64,000 nucleotides of DNA from Shouchella lonarensis (GCF_900096965.1 NZ_FMYM01000001.1:248001-312000); one strand, 5' to 3'. Shown: positions 45,662 to 55,657, counted from the stretch's first letter. Program-made: numbers and translations. Notes: generated from the sequence alone by a model not told the origin.

Positions 45662-47080
45662 GTGTCCTATCATTGGAAAGAACTGTTGCCGGTTGATCAT
45701 TTTATCGTAAGGCTTTCTAACTATGAAACAACGATTGACCAGCAAGTGTTGACACTATTGTATCAACCATTAATTGGAGCGGACGCCGTCGGTCTATATC
45801 ATGGGCTGCGTGCTCAGTTGTCTGTTGGCGCGTGGATGTCAGAACGAATGACACATCATCAACTAGCCTTGTCACTAGCGCTCGATTTACCTGCCTTGCT
45901 TCAAGCACGGAAAAAGCTAGAAGGGATCGATTTATTGCGGACATTTCACAAGAAATCAACGGATGGAGATACATTTATTTATGTACTGCACCCACCACAA
46001 AGACCGAATCAGTTTTTTTCTGATGATGTCCTAAGTGTCTTTTTATATAATCGGCTTGGCAAAACGCAATTTCGCTCGTTACGAGATCGTTTTACATTGC
46101 CAACTTTGCAAGAAGATGAGTACGAAGAAGTTACAAGGGCATTTTCTGATGTATTCACTTCTTTAAGGCATTCAGAAATGCAACCGAAACTACAATCAGA
46201 TGCGGAAAATGTGTTGCAACTTCCAGAAGGTGAGGCATTTGCAGGGGATGAAGGGACGAACTTGAAATTACAGGGATTTGATTTGGCACTCATGAAGCAA
46301 TCGCTCTCTAGTTTTGTTGTCCCCGATCAAGTGCTAACAGGGGAAATTGAAACGTTGATAAAGAAGCTTGCCTTTGTTTACCAAGTCACACCGCTTGTCA
46401 TGGCTGATTTGGTTGGTCGGGCAATGCATCATGATACCCTTCATGCGAGTGATTTACGTAAAACGGTCCAAGACTGGTATCGCCTTGAACATGGAGACAA
46501 GCCGCCTGCGCTCGCGGAAAAAGCACAACCTCTCAATCAGCGTACGATACATGGCGAACCAGAAACAGAGGAAGAGAAGGTAATGCAATTTTATGAGCAG
46601 ACCCCGCCGCTGACGTTGCTAGAAGAACGGCAAGAAGGGGCAAGGGTTTCACCAGCAGATGCGCGTTTAATTGAAGAGCTACTTGTTGATTACAAGTTAT
46701 ATCCAGGGGTGACAAATGTGCTTATTGATTTTGTCCTCTACCAATATGATATGAAGTTGTCAAGAAATCTGCTATTAAAAATTGCTGCCGAATGGGCACG
46801 TCATAAATTGAAAACAGTTCCCGAAGCGATGGCACTTGTGAAAGCAGAGAAACAAAAGCAAAAGCAGGCGCAACAGAAGCCACGCGGAAAAACGCGACGA
46901 CATGTACGTGAAGATAAACTGCCACAATGGTTACTAGAAAAAGAGCAAGTGGCTTTAGAGAAGTCTTCGTCATTAGAAGAAGACAACACGTTGACAGAGC
47001 GCAACGAAGAATTAGCCGTATTGATGGCTGCAAGGAAACGTCGAAAGCAAGAAGGAGGGCAAGGTCATGGAGTCAATTAA
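45662..47080 (+). CDS. dnaB: Replication initiation/membrane attachment protein DnaB
   Basis: Firmicute primosome protein that, with DnaD and DnaI, loads the replicative helicase (not the helicase itself). The 472-residue protein has an N-terminal winged-helix region (1-110), a DnaB/DnaD DDBH domain (about 310-390; LLVDYKLYPGVTNVLIDFVLY), and a basic, low-complexity C-terminus rich in Lys/Gln. It starts with GTG 45662 behind AAGGAGGTGAG and overlaps dnaI by 14 nt. Confidence 0.94.
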   Translation: MSYHWKELLPVDHFIVRLSNYETTIDQQVLTLLYQPLIGADAVGLYHGLRAQLSVGAWMSERMTHHQLALSLALDLPALLQARKKLEGIDLLRTFHKKSTDGDTFIYVLHPPQRPNQFFSDDVLSVFLYNRLGKTQFRSLRDRFTLPTLQEDEYEEVTRAFSDVFTSLRHSEMQPKLQSDAENVLQLPEGEAFAGDEGTNLKLQGFDLALMKQSLSSFVVPDQVLTGEIETLIKKLAFVYQVTPLVMADLVGRAMHHDTLHASDLRKTVQDWYRLEHGDKPPALAEKAQPLNQRTIHGEPETEEEKVMQFYEQTPPLTLLEERQEGARVSPADARLIEELLVDYKLYPGVTNVLIDFVLYQYDMKLSRNLLLKIAAEWARHKLKTVPEAMALVKAEKQKQKQAQQKPRGKTRRHVREDKLPQWLLEKEQVALEKSSSLEEDNTLTERNEELAVLMAARKRRKQEGGQGHGVN

Positions 47081-47999
47081 ACATGCGCTCTCAAGCTGGG
47101 ATCGTGACGGGACACTGGCAAAGCGTTTAGAAGAACAACAACAGCGCTTATTGCAACATAAAGGCATTCAATCGTTTTTGAAACAACACCCCGATGTGAC
47201 GCGATCTATGATTGAACGTGGGTTAAGCAAATTATATGAATATGAAAAAGAACAAGCGCATTGTGATGCATGTCCTGGGTTAGAAGCGTGCCCGAATATG
47301 ATGACAGGTTACACGCCACATCTTTATGTTGAACGTGGTCACATCGCGCTTTCTTATACGCAATGTCCACTTAAAGGCGCCCAAGTTGAGGCACAAGCGC
47401 AGCAGGCACTCATCCAGTCGTTGTACATTCCAAAAGATGTGCTAAAAGCAACATTTGATAACATTGACCAAGATGGTGCAAGACAGCAAGCGCTCACAGC
47501 AGCGTTACGTTTTGTCACTGAGGCACAGCCAGGGAAAAACGGACGTGGGCTTTATTTATGTGGTCCCTTTGGCGTAGGAAAAACGTATTTACTAGGCGCG
47601 ATTGCGAATGATTTAAAGGATAAACACATCAAAACATGTTTGATTTATACCCCTGACTTTTTCCGGGAAATGAAGCAAGCAATCGGCGATGGGAGTGTGC
47701 AAGAAAAGCTAGAGAACATTCGGAAGGTGCCTGTATTAATGTTTGATGATATTGGTGCTGAAACGACAACAGCATGGACACGTGACGAAGTGCTTGGACC
47801 CATTTTGCAATATCGCATGTCCGAAAACTTGCCGACACTATTTACATCAAACTACAACTACAATGAGCTTGAAGAAGCGCTTTCTTACTCAGACAAAGGT
47901 GGTATTGAACGCTTAAAGGCGAAGCGTTTAATGGAACGGATCAAGCATTTCACGACGTTTGTTGAAGTGCGAGGGAGGAACCGACGCACTTCGTTGTAG
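47067..47999 (+). CDS. dnaI: Primosomal protein DnaI (helicase loader)
   Basis: AAA+ loader of the replicative helicase. The 310-residue protein has an N-terminal zinc-binding domain (CDACPGLEACPN with later Cys/His) and a C-terminal AAA+ domain with Walker A GPFGVGKTYLLGAI, Walker B VLMFDDIG and sensor TSNYNYNELEEAL. ATG 47067 lies inside dnaB, implying translational coupling. Confidence 0.96.
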   Translation: MESIKHALSSWDRDGTLAKRLEEQQQRLLQHKGIQSFLKQHPDVTRSMIERGLSKLYEYEKEQAHCDACPGLEACPNMMTGYTPHLYVERGHIALSYTQCPLKGAQVEAQAQQALIQSLYIPKDVLKATFDNIDQDGARQQALTAALRFVTEAQPGKNGRGLYLCGPFGVGKTYLLGAIANDLKDKHIKTCLIYTPDFFREMKQAIGDGSVQEKLENIRKVPVLMFDDIGAETTTAWTRDEVLGPILQYRMSENLPTLFTSNYNYNELEEALSYSDKGGIERLKAKRLMERIKHFTTFVEVRGRNRRTSL

Positions 48000-48065
48000 C
48001 ACTGGATGTTTTTTGATGGCTATGTTACGATTGAAGGAAAATGGAGTGTATTTGGAGGTTTCATC

Positions 48066-49178
48066 ATGACAATAGCGCACATTTTAGCGCGCGCTGTAAA
48101 CGGAGATCGTATCTCCATGGCTGACGCTGTAAAATTATATGAGAGTAACGACATCGATGCGCTTGGACAAGCAGCCGATGCGATTATGAAAAAGTGGCAC
48201 CGAGATCCAATCACAACGTTTGTAATTGGAAGAAATGTAAACTACACAAACTTCTGTGACACGTATTGTTCGTTTTGTGCGTTTTATCGCCCGCCGGGTC
48301 ATAAAGATGGTTACGTGCTTGATAACGAGCTCATTTACAAAAAGATTGCTGAAACAGTCGCAGTGGGCGGAACGGAAATCTTGATGCAAGGTGGAACAAA
48401 CCCTAACTTAAAGCTTGATTACTATACAAATTTACTCACTGGCATTAAAGAACGATTCCCAAGCATTTGGATGCACTCTTTCTCTCCGGCAGAAATTTGG
48501 AAAATTGCTGAGGTCATGAATATGACTGTTGAAGACGTTTTACGTGCACTACATGAAGCGGGTCTCGATAGCATGCCTGGTGGTGGTGCAGAGATTTTAA
48601 CTGAGGAAACGCGCTTGCGGGTCAGTCGCTTAAAAGTCACAGCAGATGAATGGTTAGAGGCGATGAAAGCAACGAAGAAAGTTGGGATGTTTGGGACAGC
48701 GACAATGGTTATCGGTTTTGGTGAATCATTTGAAGAACGCGCCCTACACTTGCAGCGAATTCGAGATGCACAAGATGAGACTGGCTGCTTCACTGCTTTT
48801 ATTTCTTGGTTGTTGCAGCCAGAGAATACCGGCTTAAAGCGATTGAAGAAGCTTTCATCAGAAGATTACTTGAAAAATGTTGCGATTTCCCGGATTTTCC
48901 TCGATAATATTGCGAACTTCCAATCGTCCTGGGTGACAATGGGTCCAGAAATCGGGAAAAAGTCACTTCACTTTGGCTGCAACGACTTTGGCAGCACGAT
49001 GATGGAAGAGAATGTTGTTTCCGCAGCGAATACAACACATAAAGTGAACACGAATCTAACATTGCAACTCATTCGAGAAGCTGGCAAAGTCCCAGCTCAG
49101 CGCAATACAAAGTATGAGACATTACGTGTTTTTGACGGTGATACGAAAGCAGAAAAAGATTTTGTCATGCAAAATTAA
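48066..49178 (+). CDS. mqnC: Cyclic dehypoxanthinyl futalosine synthase
   Basis: Radical-SAM enzyme of the futalosine route to menaquinone. The 370-residue protein has the cluster motif CDTYCSFCAFYRPPGH (C-x3-C-x2-C), GGTEILMQGGTNPNL, HSFSPAEIW, AGLDSMPGGGAEIL, and WLLQPENTGL, all MqnC hallmarks. ATG 48066 follows TTTGGAGG. It occupies the site between dnaI and ytxC, which in B. subtilis (a Men-pathway user) lacks this gene. Other mqn genes are not in the window. A perfect terminator follows. Confidence 0.92.
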   Translation: MTIAHILARAVNGDRISMADAVKLYESNDIDALGQAADAIMKKWHRDPITTFVIGRNVNYTNFCDTYCSFCAFYRPPGHKDGYVLDNELIYKKIAETVAVGGTEILMQGGTNPNLKLDYYTNLLTGIKERFPSIWMHSFSPAEIWKIAEVMNMTVEDVLRALHEAGLDSMPGGGAEILTEETRLRVSRLKVTADEWLEAMKATKKVGMFGTATMVIGFGESFEERALHLQRIRDAQDETGCFTAFISWLLQPENTGLKRLKKLSSEDYLKNVAISRIFLDNIANFQSSWVTMGPEIGKKSLHFGCNDFGSTMMEENVVSAANTTHKVNTNLTLQLIREAGKVPAQRNTKYETLRVFDGDTKAEKDFVMQN

Positions 49179-49183
49179 CGACG

Positions 49184-49216
49184 ACCTCAAGGATCAAAAT
49201 CTCCTTGAGGTTTTTT
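49184..49216 (+). terminator. Intrinsic terminator of mqnC
   Basis: ACCTCAAGGA pairs perfectly with TCCTTGAGGT, followed by T5. Confidence 0.93.
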
Positions 49217-49348
49217 CTTGTCATTTGGCATGTTTCAGTCATCATGACATAGATTGAAAGTAGGGTGAACTTGTCTTATTCCGGAACATGGGGGTTTATT
49301 TTAATCTCAGTTCAATTAAGATGTGTCAAATGTTAGGGGGAGTCGTGT

Positions 49349-50215
49349 TTGATTGCTATTCATTTTGAGGAGCACGCGACTTGTTCACGTCTGTTACACA
49401 AACTAAGGACATACATCAATCGTTATGCAGCATATGGTTTGGGAGCGACGGTAACAAAGTGTGCAGATCGTAATATCATTGAAGTAGAATATGGACGTGA
49501 TGAATTTTATTTTTTTGAATCATTTCAGCCACTGCTCGTGTCTATTTTAATTGAAGAGGTAATTGAAACAAAAGAAGACGAGTGGTTAATGGATATTGCT
49601 GAAACGGTGTTTTGCTTTACCGATGCTGAGGAAAAAAGACAAATTGCCGCAATCGCGCATGCGATTTTGCATGGAGAACGCCCAGATATTCCAATCATTC
49701 ATGCTCATTCAAGGAGAAGGAACTATTTGTATGAAGCATTTTCAACATATATAGACCCACACACTTCCTTTTACTACGAAGCTTTTCTAACGTTTCGATT
49801 GAAGAAGTACGGGGATGTGTTAGTTGATGTTGTTGGGAAAGCGATTGATGAGTATTTGCTTGAGCAAGAGTATCAAACAATGGTAGAAGGATGTCGTCAA
49901 TATTTAAAACAAACAGCACCAAAAAGAAAGCTTATTTATGTCGTTCAAGATCAACAAACGAAGCTTTATAATGAACATTGGGCGCGGTTGACGAACGCCG
50001 CAGTGCCTGAGGAGTTGGAAAAAATATGTATGTTTGAAAAAGATGTGGATAAGGACAAAAGGCTGATTAGCCCACTTGTGAGTAGGGTGCCTGCCCATGT
50101 GCACATCTTTTCTGACGAGCCGGACCATGCCATAGTACTAACGATTCAAGCCATCTTTCAAGAGCGACTAACGATTACCCCACTTACAACATGTGTGGAA
50201 AAAGTAAAAAAATAA
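49349..50215 (+). CDS. ytxC: YtxC-like sporulation protein
   Basis: A 288-residue cytoplasmic protein. It resembles YtxC, a Bacillus protein associated with sporulation but without known biochemistry; the central FYYEAFLTFRLKKYGDVLVDVVGKAIDEYLLEQEYQTMV block is the recognisable part. It starts with TTG 49349 behind TTAGGGGG. It lies between mqnC and the thrS leader, as in B. subtilis apart from mqnC. Confidence 0.85.
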   Translation: MIAIHFEEHATCSRLLHKLRTYINRYAAYGLGATVTKCADRNIIEVEYGRDEFYFFESFQPLLVSILIEEVIETKEDEWLMDIAETVFCFTDAEEKRQIAAIAHAILHGERPDIPIIHAHSRRRNYLYEAFSTYIDPHTSFYYEAFLTFRLKKYGDVLVDVVGKAIDEYLLEQEYQTMVEGCRQYLKQTAPKRKLIYVVQDQQTKLYNEHWARLTNAAVPEELEKICMFEKDVDKDKRLISPLVSRVPAHVHIFSDEPDHAIVLTIQAIFQERLTITPLTTCVEKVKK

Positions 50216-50217
50216 GC

Positions 50218-50247
50218 TTGCAATGAAGTGTGTATGTTTTGTATAAT
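50218..50247 (+). promoter_or_regulatory. Sigma-A promoter of thrS
   Basis: TTGCAA (50218-50223), 18-bp spacer, perfect TATAAT (50242-50247). Confidence 0.75.
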
Positions 50248-50253
50248 GGTTGT

Positions 50254-50495
50254 GAAAAGTAAAAGTGATGATGAGGACACCGCAATTTTTGGTCGTTGTT
50301 TTAAAGAGAAAGGAGTCGCCGGCTGAGAGCTCCTAAACAGCAGAGAATTGTGACCACCTCTGAACTGCACAACGGAACCGATAGTATGTTGTGCCGGCCC
50401 GCAACCGTTATTTGTATGTAGAGTTTTCATTAGGGTGGAACCACGAGACCACACTCGTCCCTTCGCATGCGGAGGAATGGGTGTTTTTTATTTTT
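50254..50495 (+). promoter_or_regulatory. T-box leader of thrS
   Basis: A tRNA-sensing leader. The T-box core AGGGTGGAACCACG is at 50432-50445, followed by a terminator (about 50450-50490) ending in a long T-run. A threonine codon ACC in GTGACCACCTCTGAACTG (50350 region) is the likely specifier. Uncharged threonyl-tRNA would favour antitermination and thrS expression. Confidence 0.93.
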
Positions 50496-50521
50496 TTTTT
50501 TAAAAGGAAAGGAAGATGATG

Positions 50522-52450
50522 ATGGCAGAAATACAAGTGAAATTTCCAGATGGCACAATGAAAGCATTTCCGGATGGCACAACAACAGAAGCCGTTGCTG
50601 CTTCAATCAGTCCAGGTTTAAAGAAAAAAGCATTGGCAGGAAAATTTAATGGTGAGTTGCTTGACTTGCGTACACCGATTCCGGGGGACGGAGAGATTGA
50701 GATTATTACACCTGACGCGGAAGAAGGGCTTGAAGTCATCCGTCATAGCGCCGCACATTTGCTCGCGCAAGCAGTAAAACGGCTTTTCCCTGACGCGAAG
50801 TTTGGTGTGGGCCCGGTTATTGAAAATGGTTTTTACTATGACATTGACACAAGTGAGTCTATTACAGCAGAGGATTTACCACGAATTGAAAAGGAAATGA
50901 AAAAAATTATTAGTGAGAATGTCGAGGTTATCCGTAAAGAGGTCAGCCGGGCCGAGGCGATTGCTTATTTTCAAGAAATTGGCGATCCGTATAAGCTAGA
51001 ACTCATTGAAGCAATTCCAGAAGGAGAAACAGTGACACTGTATGAGCAAGGAGACTTTACCGATCTTTGCCGAGGCGTTCACGTCCCGTCAACAAATAAA
51101 ATTAAAGTGTTTAAACTCCTTTCCACGGCCGGCGCATATTGGCGTGGAGATGCGAAAAATAAAATGTTACAACGTATTTATGGGACCGCATTTTTTACGA
51201 AAGAAGCGTTAGCTGAACATTTACGTTTACTAGAAGAAGCAAAAGAGCGCGATCACCGCAAACTCGGTAAGGAACTTGGTATCTTTGCGCTGTCACAAAA
51301 AGTTGGACAAGGCTTGCCACTCTGGCTACCAAAAGGCGCGACAATTCGCCGGACAATTGAGCGCTATATTGTCGACAAAGAAGAACGGCTTGGTTACCAA
51401 CATGTATATACGCCAATTCTTGGTTCATCTGAGCTGTACAAAACATCGGGCCATTGGGATCACTATCAAGATGACATGTTCCCACCGATGGAGATGGATA
51501 ATGAAACGCTCGTGTTGCGCCCGATGAACTGCCCTCACCATATGATGGTATATAAGCAAGCAATGCGCAGCTATCGTGAGTTACCATTACGAATTGCGGA
51601 GTTAGGAACACAGCATCGTTACGAAATGTCTGGTGCACTTTCAGGCTTACAACGCGTGCGAGGCATGACATTAAATGATGCGCATATATTTTGCCGGCCA
51701 GACCAAATTAGGGAAGAGTTTACCCGGACAGTGCGTCTCATTCAAGAAGTATACAAAGATTTTGGGCTGAACAGCTATGTATTCCGCTTATCTTACCGTG
51801 ATCCAGAAGATAAGGAAAAGTACTTTGATGACGATGCGATGTGGGAAAAAGCGCAACGTATGTTAAAAGAAGCGATGGATTCTTTAGATGCATCCTATGT
51901 TGAAGCGATCGGGGAGGCAGCGTTTTACGGTCCGAAGCTCGATGTGCAAGTAAAAACCGCGTTAGGAAAAGAAGAGACACTTGCAACGGTGCAACTCGAC
52001 TTCCTTTTGCCGGAGCGCTTTGATTTAACCTATGTTGGGGAAGACGGCAAGTCACATCGCCCTGTTGTTGTCCACCGTGGCGTCGTTTCAACGATGGAGC
52101 GCTTTGTTGCAATCTTACTAGAAGAATATAAAGGCGCGCTCCCAACTTGGTTATCTCCTGTCCAAGTACAAATCATCCCGGTTGCAAATGAAGTGCACTT
52201 GTCTTATGCAAAACACGTACAAGAAACACTTCAAGCAGCAGGGCTGCGGGTCGAAATTGATGCACGTGATGAGAAGCTTGGCTATAAAATTCGTGAAGCG
52301 CAGATGCAAAAGATCCCGTACATGCTGGTCCTTGGTGACAACGAAGTCGAAGCGGGTGCGGTGAATATTCGGAAATACGGCGAGAAAGCGTCAAATAGTA
52401 AACCACTGTCTGACTTTACTGCAGAGTTGGTTATGGAAACGAAGAAGTGA
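50522..52450 (+). CDS. thrS: Threonyl-tRNA synthetase
   Basis: Class II synthetase charging tRNA-Thr. The 642-residue protein has a TGS domain (1-62), an editing SAD domain (about 70-230; [16 protein letters not shown] and [11 protein letters not shown]), the catalytic core (240-535) with the zinc ligands in [10 protein letters not shown] and class II motifs, and an anticodon-binding domain (540-642). Three in-frame ATGs at 50516, 50519 and 50522 lie behind AAAGGAAAGGAAG; the third gives the best spacing, but the choice is not certain. Confidence 0.96.
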   Translation: MAEIQVKFPDGTMKAFPDGTTTEAVAASISPGLKKKALAGKFNGELLDLRTPIPGDGEIEIITPDAEEGLEVIRHSAAHLLAQAVKRLFPDAKFGVGPVIENGFYYDIDTSESITAEDLPRIEKEMKKIISENVEVIRKEVSRAEAIAYFQEIGDPYKLELIEAIPEGETVTLYEQGDFTDLCRGVHVPSTNKIKVFKLLSTAGAYWRGDAKNKMLQRIYGTAFFTKEALAEHLRLLEEAKERDHRKLGKELGIFALSQKVGQGLPLWLPKGATIRRTIERYIVDKEERLGYQHVYTPILGSSELYKTSGHWDHYQDDMFPPMEMDNETLVLRPMNCPHHMMVYKQAMRSYRELPLRIAELGTQHRYEMSGALSGLQRVRGMTLNDAHIFCRPDQIREEFTRTVRLIQEVYKDFGLNSYVFRLSYRDPEDKEKYFDDDAMWEKAQRMLKEAMDSLDASYVEAIGEAAFYGPKLDVQVKTALGKEETLATVQLDFLLPERFDLTYVGEDGKSHRPVVVHRGVVSTMERFVAILLEEYKGALPTWLSPVQVQIIPVANEVHLSYAKHVQETLQAAGLRVEIDARDEKLGYKIREAQMQKIPYMLVLGDNEVEAGAVNIRKYGEKASNSKPLSDFTAELVMETKK

Positions 52451-52650
52451 GGCGGTGTAGCGCCTAGTTTTTAGTGGGTACTTTGTATATCATAAGTGCA
52501 CACAATGACATACTGATGTTGAATAGCCATTTCAACTGTAGTGAAGGGGAAGCTAAAATCATCCCATTCGAGCGGCGAGCGCTACTGAGAGTTTACTTCT
52601 CTTGTTTGAATGACAGAACGACGCATAACAAGTACTGCTTGAAGCATGAT

Positions 52651-52692
52651 AACACAAGATCTCCAGAACATTCGTTCTGGAGATCTTGTGTT
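52651..52692. repeat. Perfect 19-bp inverted repeat
   Basis: AACACAAGATCTCCAGAAC (52651-52669) and its exact complement (52674-52692) enclose a 4-base loop. It lies between the convergent ends of thrS and the chromate-type transporter. Neither strand has a T-run, so it is not a standard intrinsic terminator. Confidence 0.85.
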
Positions 52693-52717
52693 GCAAGTTA
52701 CTTTGCATAGTGCCCAC

Positions 52718-53893
52718 TTACATCCACGCCATCCCCATTCCTCCAACAATGCCAAGCCCAACAATCACCCACGCGGGCCATTTCCAATAAACAAGCAAGC
52801 AAAATAGTATGGCTGCAAACACAAAATCACGTGTTTGCAAAATGGTGCTCGTCCAAATCGGATTGTACAAAGCAGCAATTAAGATCCCAACAACAGCGGC
52901 GTTGACACCGAGCAATGCCCCTTGTATTTTCGGGTGTTTCCGCAACATTGTCCAAAAAGGCAATACACCTAAAACGAGTAGGAAAGCGGGTAAAAAAATC
53001 GCTAGTGTCGCAAGCAATCCGCCGGCCCAGCCGTTCATCACAGCGCCTAGGTAAGCAGCAAATGTGAACAATGGACCTGGTACCGCTTGGGTTGCGCCAT
53101 ACCCGGCGAGGAATGTTGCTTCGTCGATGGCACCAGTTGGTACAAATGATTGTTCGAGCAGCGGTAAGACGACATGACCACCACCAAATACAAGCGCGCC
53201 AGCACGATAAAAGCGTTCAAAGAAAGCAACCACTTCAAGTGAAGTCAGTTGATGTAGTAAAGGCAATCCAAATAATAAGCCGAAAAACATCGACAAACAA
53301 ATCGCGCCAAAACGGCGGGAGACCGGGAACTTGAGTGGTGACGCTTCGGTAGTAATTTTTGATGTAAAAAAGAGTGCTCCGTATAGGGCCGCAATGACCA
53401 TCAACACAATCTGTGTAGCTGGTGCCGCCCACAATAATGTCACCGTAAGCGCAATGAGTGCCAATGCTTTTCGCTGCAAATCAGGTGTCAATTTTTCTGC
53501 CATCCCAATTACTGCATGTGCAACAACCACAACTGCGACCACCTTTAATCCATGAATAAATCCAGCTTCACCAAGATGGAATGTTTGTGTCATAGAAGCA
53601 AAGAGTAACAACACAAGTACAGATGGAAATGTAAACCCGAGGAATGAGATGATTCCCCCAAGCAGACCACCGCGCAACACACCAATCCCAATGCCAACTT
53701 GACTGCTCGCCGGGCCTGGGAGGAACTGACAAAGGGCAACGAGCTCAGCATAGCTTTGTTCATCAAGCCACTTACGTCTCCGGACATACTCTGTATGAAA
53801 ATAAGCAAGGTGAGCGACTGGGCCACCAAAAGAAGTGAATCCTAGTCGCGTGGAAATGAAAAAAATCTCTAGCAATCGCTGCAAGTAAGTCAT
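52718..53893 (-). CDS. chrA: ChrA-type chromate transporter (two-domain)
   Basis: Long-chain CHR protein with two homologous membrane halves. In the 391-residue sequence the first repeat carries LGFTSFGGPVAHLAYFHTEYV and QFLPGPASSQ, the second GALVFGGGHVVLPLLEQ and TQAVPGPLFTFAAYLG, the paired glycine/proline motifs of the family. About 10-12 membrane helices are visible. ATG 53891-53893 follows AAGGAGCG on the minus strand. Family members export chromate, though many annotated ones have untested substrates. Confidence 0.9.
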   Translation of the reverse strand: MTYLQRLLEIFFISTRLGFTSFGGPVAHLAYFHTEYVRRRKWLDEQSYAELVALCQFLPGPASSQVGIGIGVLRGGLLGGIISFLGFTFPSVLVLLLFASMTQTFHLGEAGFIHGLKVVAVVVVAHAVIGMAEKLTPDLQRKALALIALTVTLLWAAPATQIVLMVIAALYGALFFTSKITTEASPLKFPVSRRFGAICLSMFFGLLFGLPLLHQLTSLEVVAFFERFYRAGALVFGGGHVVLPLLEQSFVPTGAIDEATFLAGYGATQAVPGPLFTFAAYLGAVMNGWAGGLLATLAIFLPAFLLVLGVLPFWTMLRKHPKIQGALLGVNAAVVGILIAALYNPIWTSTILQTRDFVFAAILFCLLVYWKWPAWVIVGLGIVGGMGMAWM

Positions 53894-54047
53894 GAAAGCG
53901 CTCCTTTTCTTACAAAGATGATTCGCCTTTAGTATAGCATAATGCGTATTCACGTGCTTTTAGGCGGGGAAATTAGGTGTTTATAGTTGACCGCCCGGCA
54001 TCTTTTTCATATGATACAAAAGGATGAGCCGTGAAGGGAGCATGACG

Positions 54048-54344
54048 ATGAACTTATATAAAACGCATATTATCCACCCTCACACGCATGTGCCTCTCAT
54101 CGTCTACTACAATGAAACGGAAGGCTTTATTAGCTTTGAACGAGATGAAGCGATTTTAGAAGCAATGTATCACGTTGAGCGAGAACTTGTATTAGACGAC
54201 ACATTTCAAGAAGGTTTGCGCCGTGTGAGTCATTTATGTGAAACCCAATACCCACTAGATACATTAAAAGAAGCAAAGAAGTTTTTACGAAAAATCGGGA
54301 TTAACGAACGGGATGTTTATTTTGAAACGGTGTATGTTCACTAA
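54048..54344 (+). CDS. Small protein of unknown function
   Basis: A 98-residue soluble protein I do not recognise. It is acidic and predicted helical in its second half (DTFQEGLRRVSHLCE ... LDTLKEAKKFLRKIG). ATG 54048 is chosen because AAGGGAG ends 7 bases upstream; ATG 54042 is in frame but too close. It has its own terminator (54362-54406) and is divergent from chrA. Confidence 0.6.
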   Translation: MNLYKTHIIHPHTHVPLIVYYNETEGFISFERDEAILEAMYHVERELVLDDTFQEGLRRVSHLCETQYPLDTLKEAKKFLRKIGINERDVYFETVYVH

Positions 54345-54361
54345 CTGATATGGGTGAGAGT

Positions 54362-54406
54362 CCCCATCTCTCTGCTGGATTGAAGTGGAGGGTGGGGGTT
54401 TTTATG
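54362..54406 (+). terminator. Intrinsic terminator
   Basis: CCCCATCTCTC pairs with GAGGGTGGGG (with small mismatches), followed by TTTTTAT. Confidence 0.7.
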
Positions 54407-54530
54407 TGCGAGAAGGTAGATTGCCAGAAATATAGGGGAAAATCTCCAGTCACGCCCGAAGTCATTTTCATACCCCTTTCATCTAGAAAAATGACGTTTT
54501 GCGCTATGATGAAATTTTTTATTAAATGAT

Positions 54531-54556
54531 TGAACGAACCCGCCTCTTCATTCGTC
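54531..54556 (+). promoter_or_regulatory. Sigma-Y-type promoter of sigY
   Basis: TGAACG (54531-54536), 16-bp spacer, CGTC (54553-54556). This matches the TGAACG-N16-CGTC promoter described for autoregulated sigY in B. subtilis, 40 bp before the sigY start. Confidence 0.8.
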
Positions 54557-54596
54557 TTATAAATAACAGCCCAAATCACAGAAAGGAACCATCTCG

Positions 54597-55148
54597 ATGG
54601 AGGAACAAACATGGATTCGCCAGGCAAAACGAGGAGATCCAGAGGCGCTCGCTCGGTTGTTTCAGAAGTATTATTTGTTTTTAGTAAAAGCGTTAACGAA
54701 AATGACGCTCCAGCCTGATGTCGCAGAAGAGTTGGCACAAGAAACGATGACGCGCTGTGTTGAAAAGATTCATCTTTACCATGAGAAAGCGAAATTCTCA
54801 TCTTGGCTCATGACAATTGCGACCCGCTTGTATATTGACCAGTGCCGGAAGGTGAAACATCAGAACGAGTGGATCCAAGAGGAACAGTATTTGGTGCAAT
54901 GGAGAGGGCGTGCTGATGACTCACAAGAAGATTGGCTGGATGTGCTAGATGCGCTTGCTCGCCTTAATCGTGAAGCGCGGTTATGTGTCGTGTTGAAGCA
55001 TTATTACGGTTACTCATATGATGAAGTCGCAAAGATGACAGCGTTTCCTTCAGGGACAGTCAAATCGAAAGTGCATTATGCGCTTAGCCAGTTGCGAAAG
55101 GAGTTGAGTAGTGATGAAGACAAGCAACAAAAACGGGTGCAACGATGA
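54597..55148 (+). CDS. sigY: ECF sigma factor SigY
   Basis: A 183-residue ECF sigma factor. Region 2 (about 10-80) contains AEELAQETMTRCVEKI and SSWLMTIATRLYIDQCRK; region 4 (about 120-170) contains YYGYSYDEVAKMTAFPSGTVKSKVHYALSQLRKEL. The downstream genes (YxlC, YxlD, YxlE types) and the upstream TGAACG/CGTC promoter identify it as sigma-Y. It starts at ATG 54597 behind AAAGGAA and its end overlaps yxlC by 38 nt. Confidence 0.9.
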   Translation: MEEQTWIRQAKRGDPEALARLFQKYYLFLVKALTKMTLQPDVAEELAQETMTRCVEKIHLYHEKAKFSSWLMTIATRLYIDQCRKVKHQNEWIQEEQYLVQWRGRADDSQEDWLDVLDALARLNREARLCVVLKHYYGYSYDEVAKMTAFPSGTVKSKVHYALSQLRKELSSDEDKQQKRVQR

Positions 55149-55443
55149 GGAAGTGATTATGAGAATGAAGCAAGGGCTATACAAGGTAGATGAAATTCAT
55201 TCTGTGCACGTCCCTCATGATGTATGGTTCAAACAAAAAGTCGTCACACAACAACGGGCGCTTCATGAAAAATATGTGCGCCAACTGATCTTCTTTTTAC
55301 TCGTTGCATTGTGTATCGTTTCAGTGCTAATGGCGATGCTTTATTTAGAGCCGGCATCTTTCATCGTGCTGCAAGGCGTGGCGCTTTTTGTGATAACTGG
55401 GGTTGTGATTTTTAATCGTAAAAGGCAGGTGGTGAAACGGTGA
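55111..55443 (+). CDS. yxlC: YxlC-like membrane protein (SigY operon)
   Basis: A 110-residue protein with a cytoplasmic N-terminal half and two membrane helices (about 55-76 and 82-100). Position after sigY and layout match YxlC, which with YxlD is a negative regulator of SigY in B. subtilis. GTG 55111 follows AAAGGAG with 7-base spacing; ATG 55114 is also possible. It overlaps yxlD in GTGA. Confidence 0.75.
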   Translation: MMKTSNKNGCNDEEVIMRMKQGLYKVDEIHSVHVPHDVWFKQKVVTQQRALHEKYVRQLIFFLLVALCIVSVLMAMLYLEPASFIVLQGVALFVITGVVIFNRKRQVVKR

Positions 55444-55631
55444 ATACAACATTGCCGTTATGGGGCTGGGTTGTGATTCCACTCCTTTTGCTTGCACAAG
55501 GGGTATGGTTATTTATGGATGCATCAAAACATGGCAGGCATCCGTGGTTGTGGGGCGTCCTCGGGCTTGTGCAGCTCCCTTTGCCAATATTGGTATATTA
55601 TTTTTTTGTGAGGAAACAAGTTTTGGAATGA
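55440..55631 (+). CDS. yxlD: YxlD-like PLDc_N membrane protein
   Basis: A 63-residue protein with two helices flanking a loop DASKHGRHPWLWGVLGLVQLP, the PLDc_N motif of YxlD. In B. subtilis YxlD is the main anti-SigY factor. GTG 55440 overlaps the yxlC stop (GTGA), giving tight translational coupling. Confidence 0.82.
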   Translation: MNTTLPLWGWVVIPLLLLAQGVWLFMDASKHGRHPWLWGVLGLVQLPLPILVYYFFVRKQVLE

Positions 55632-55657
55632 ATGTTGACAGCGGAGGGGAATGATCA

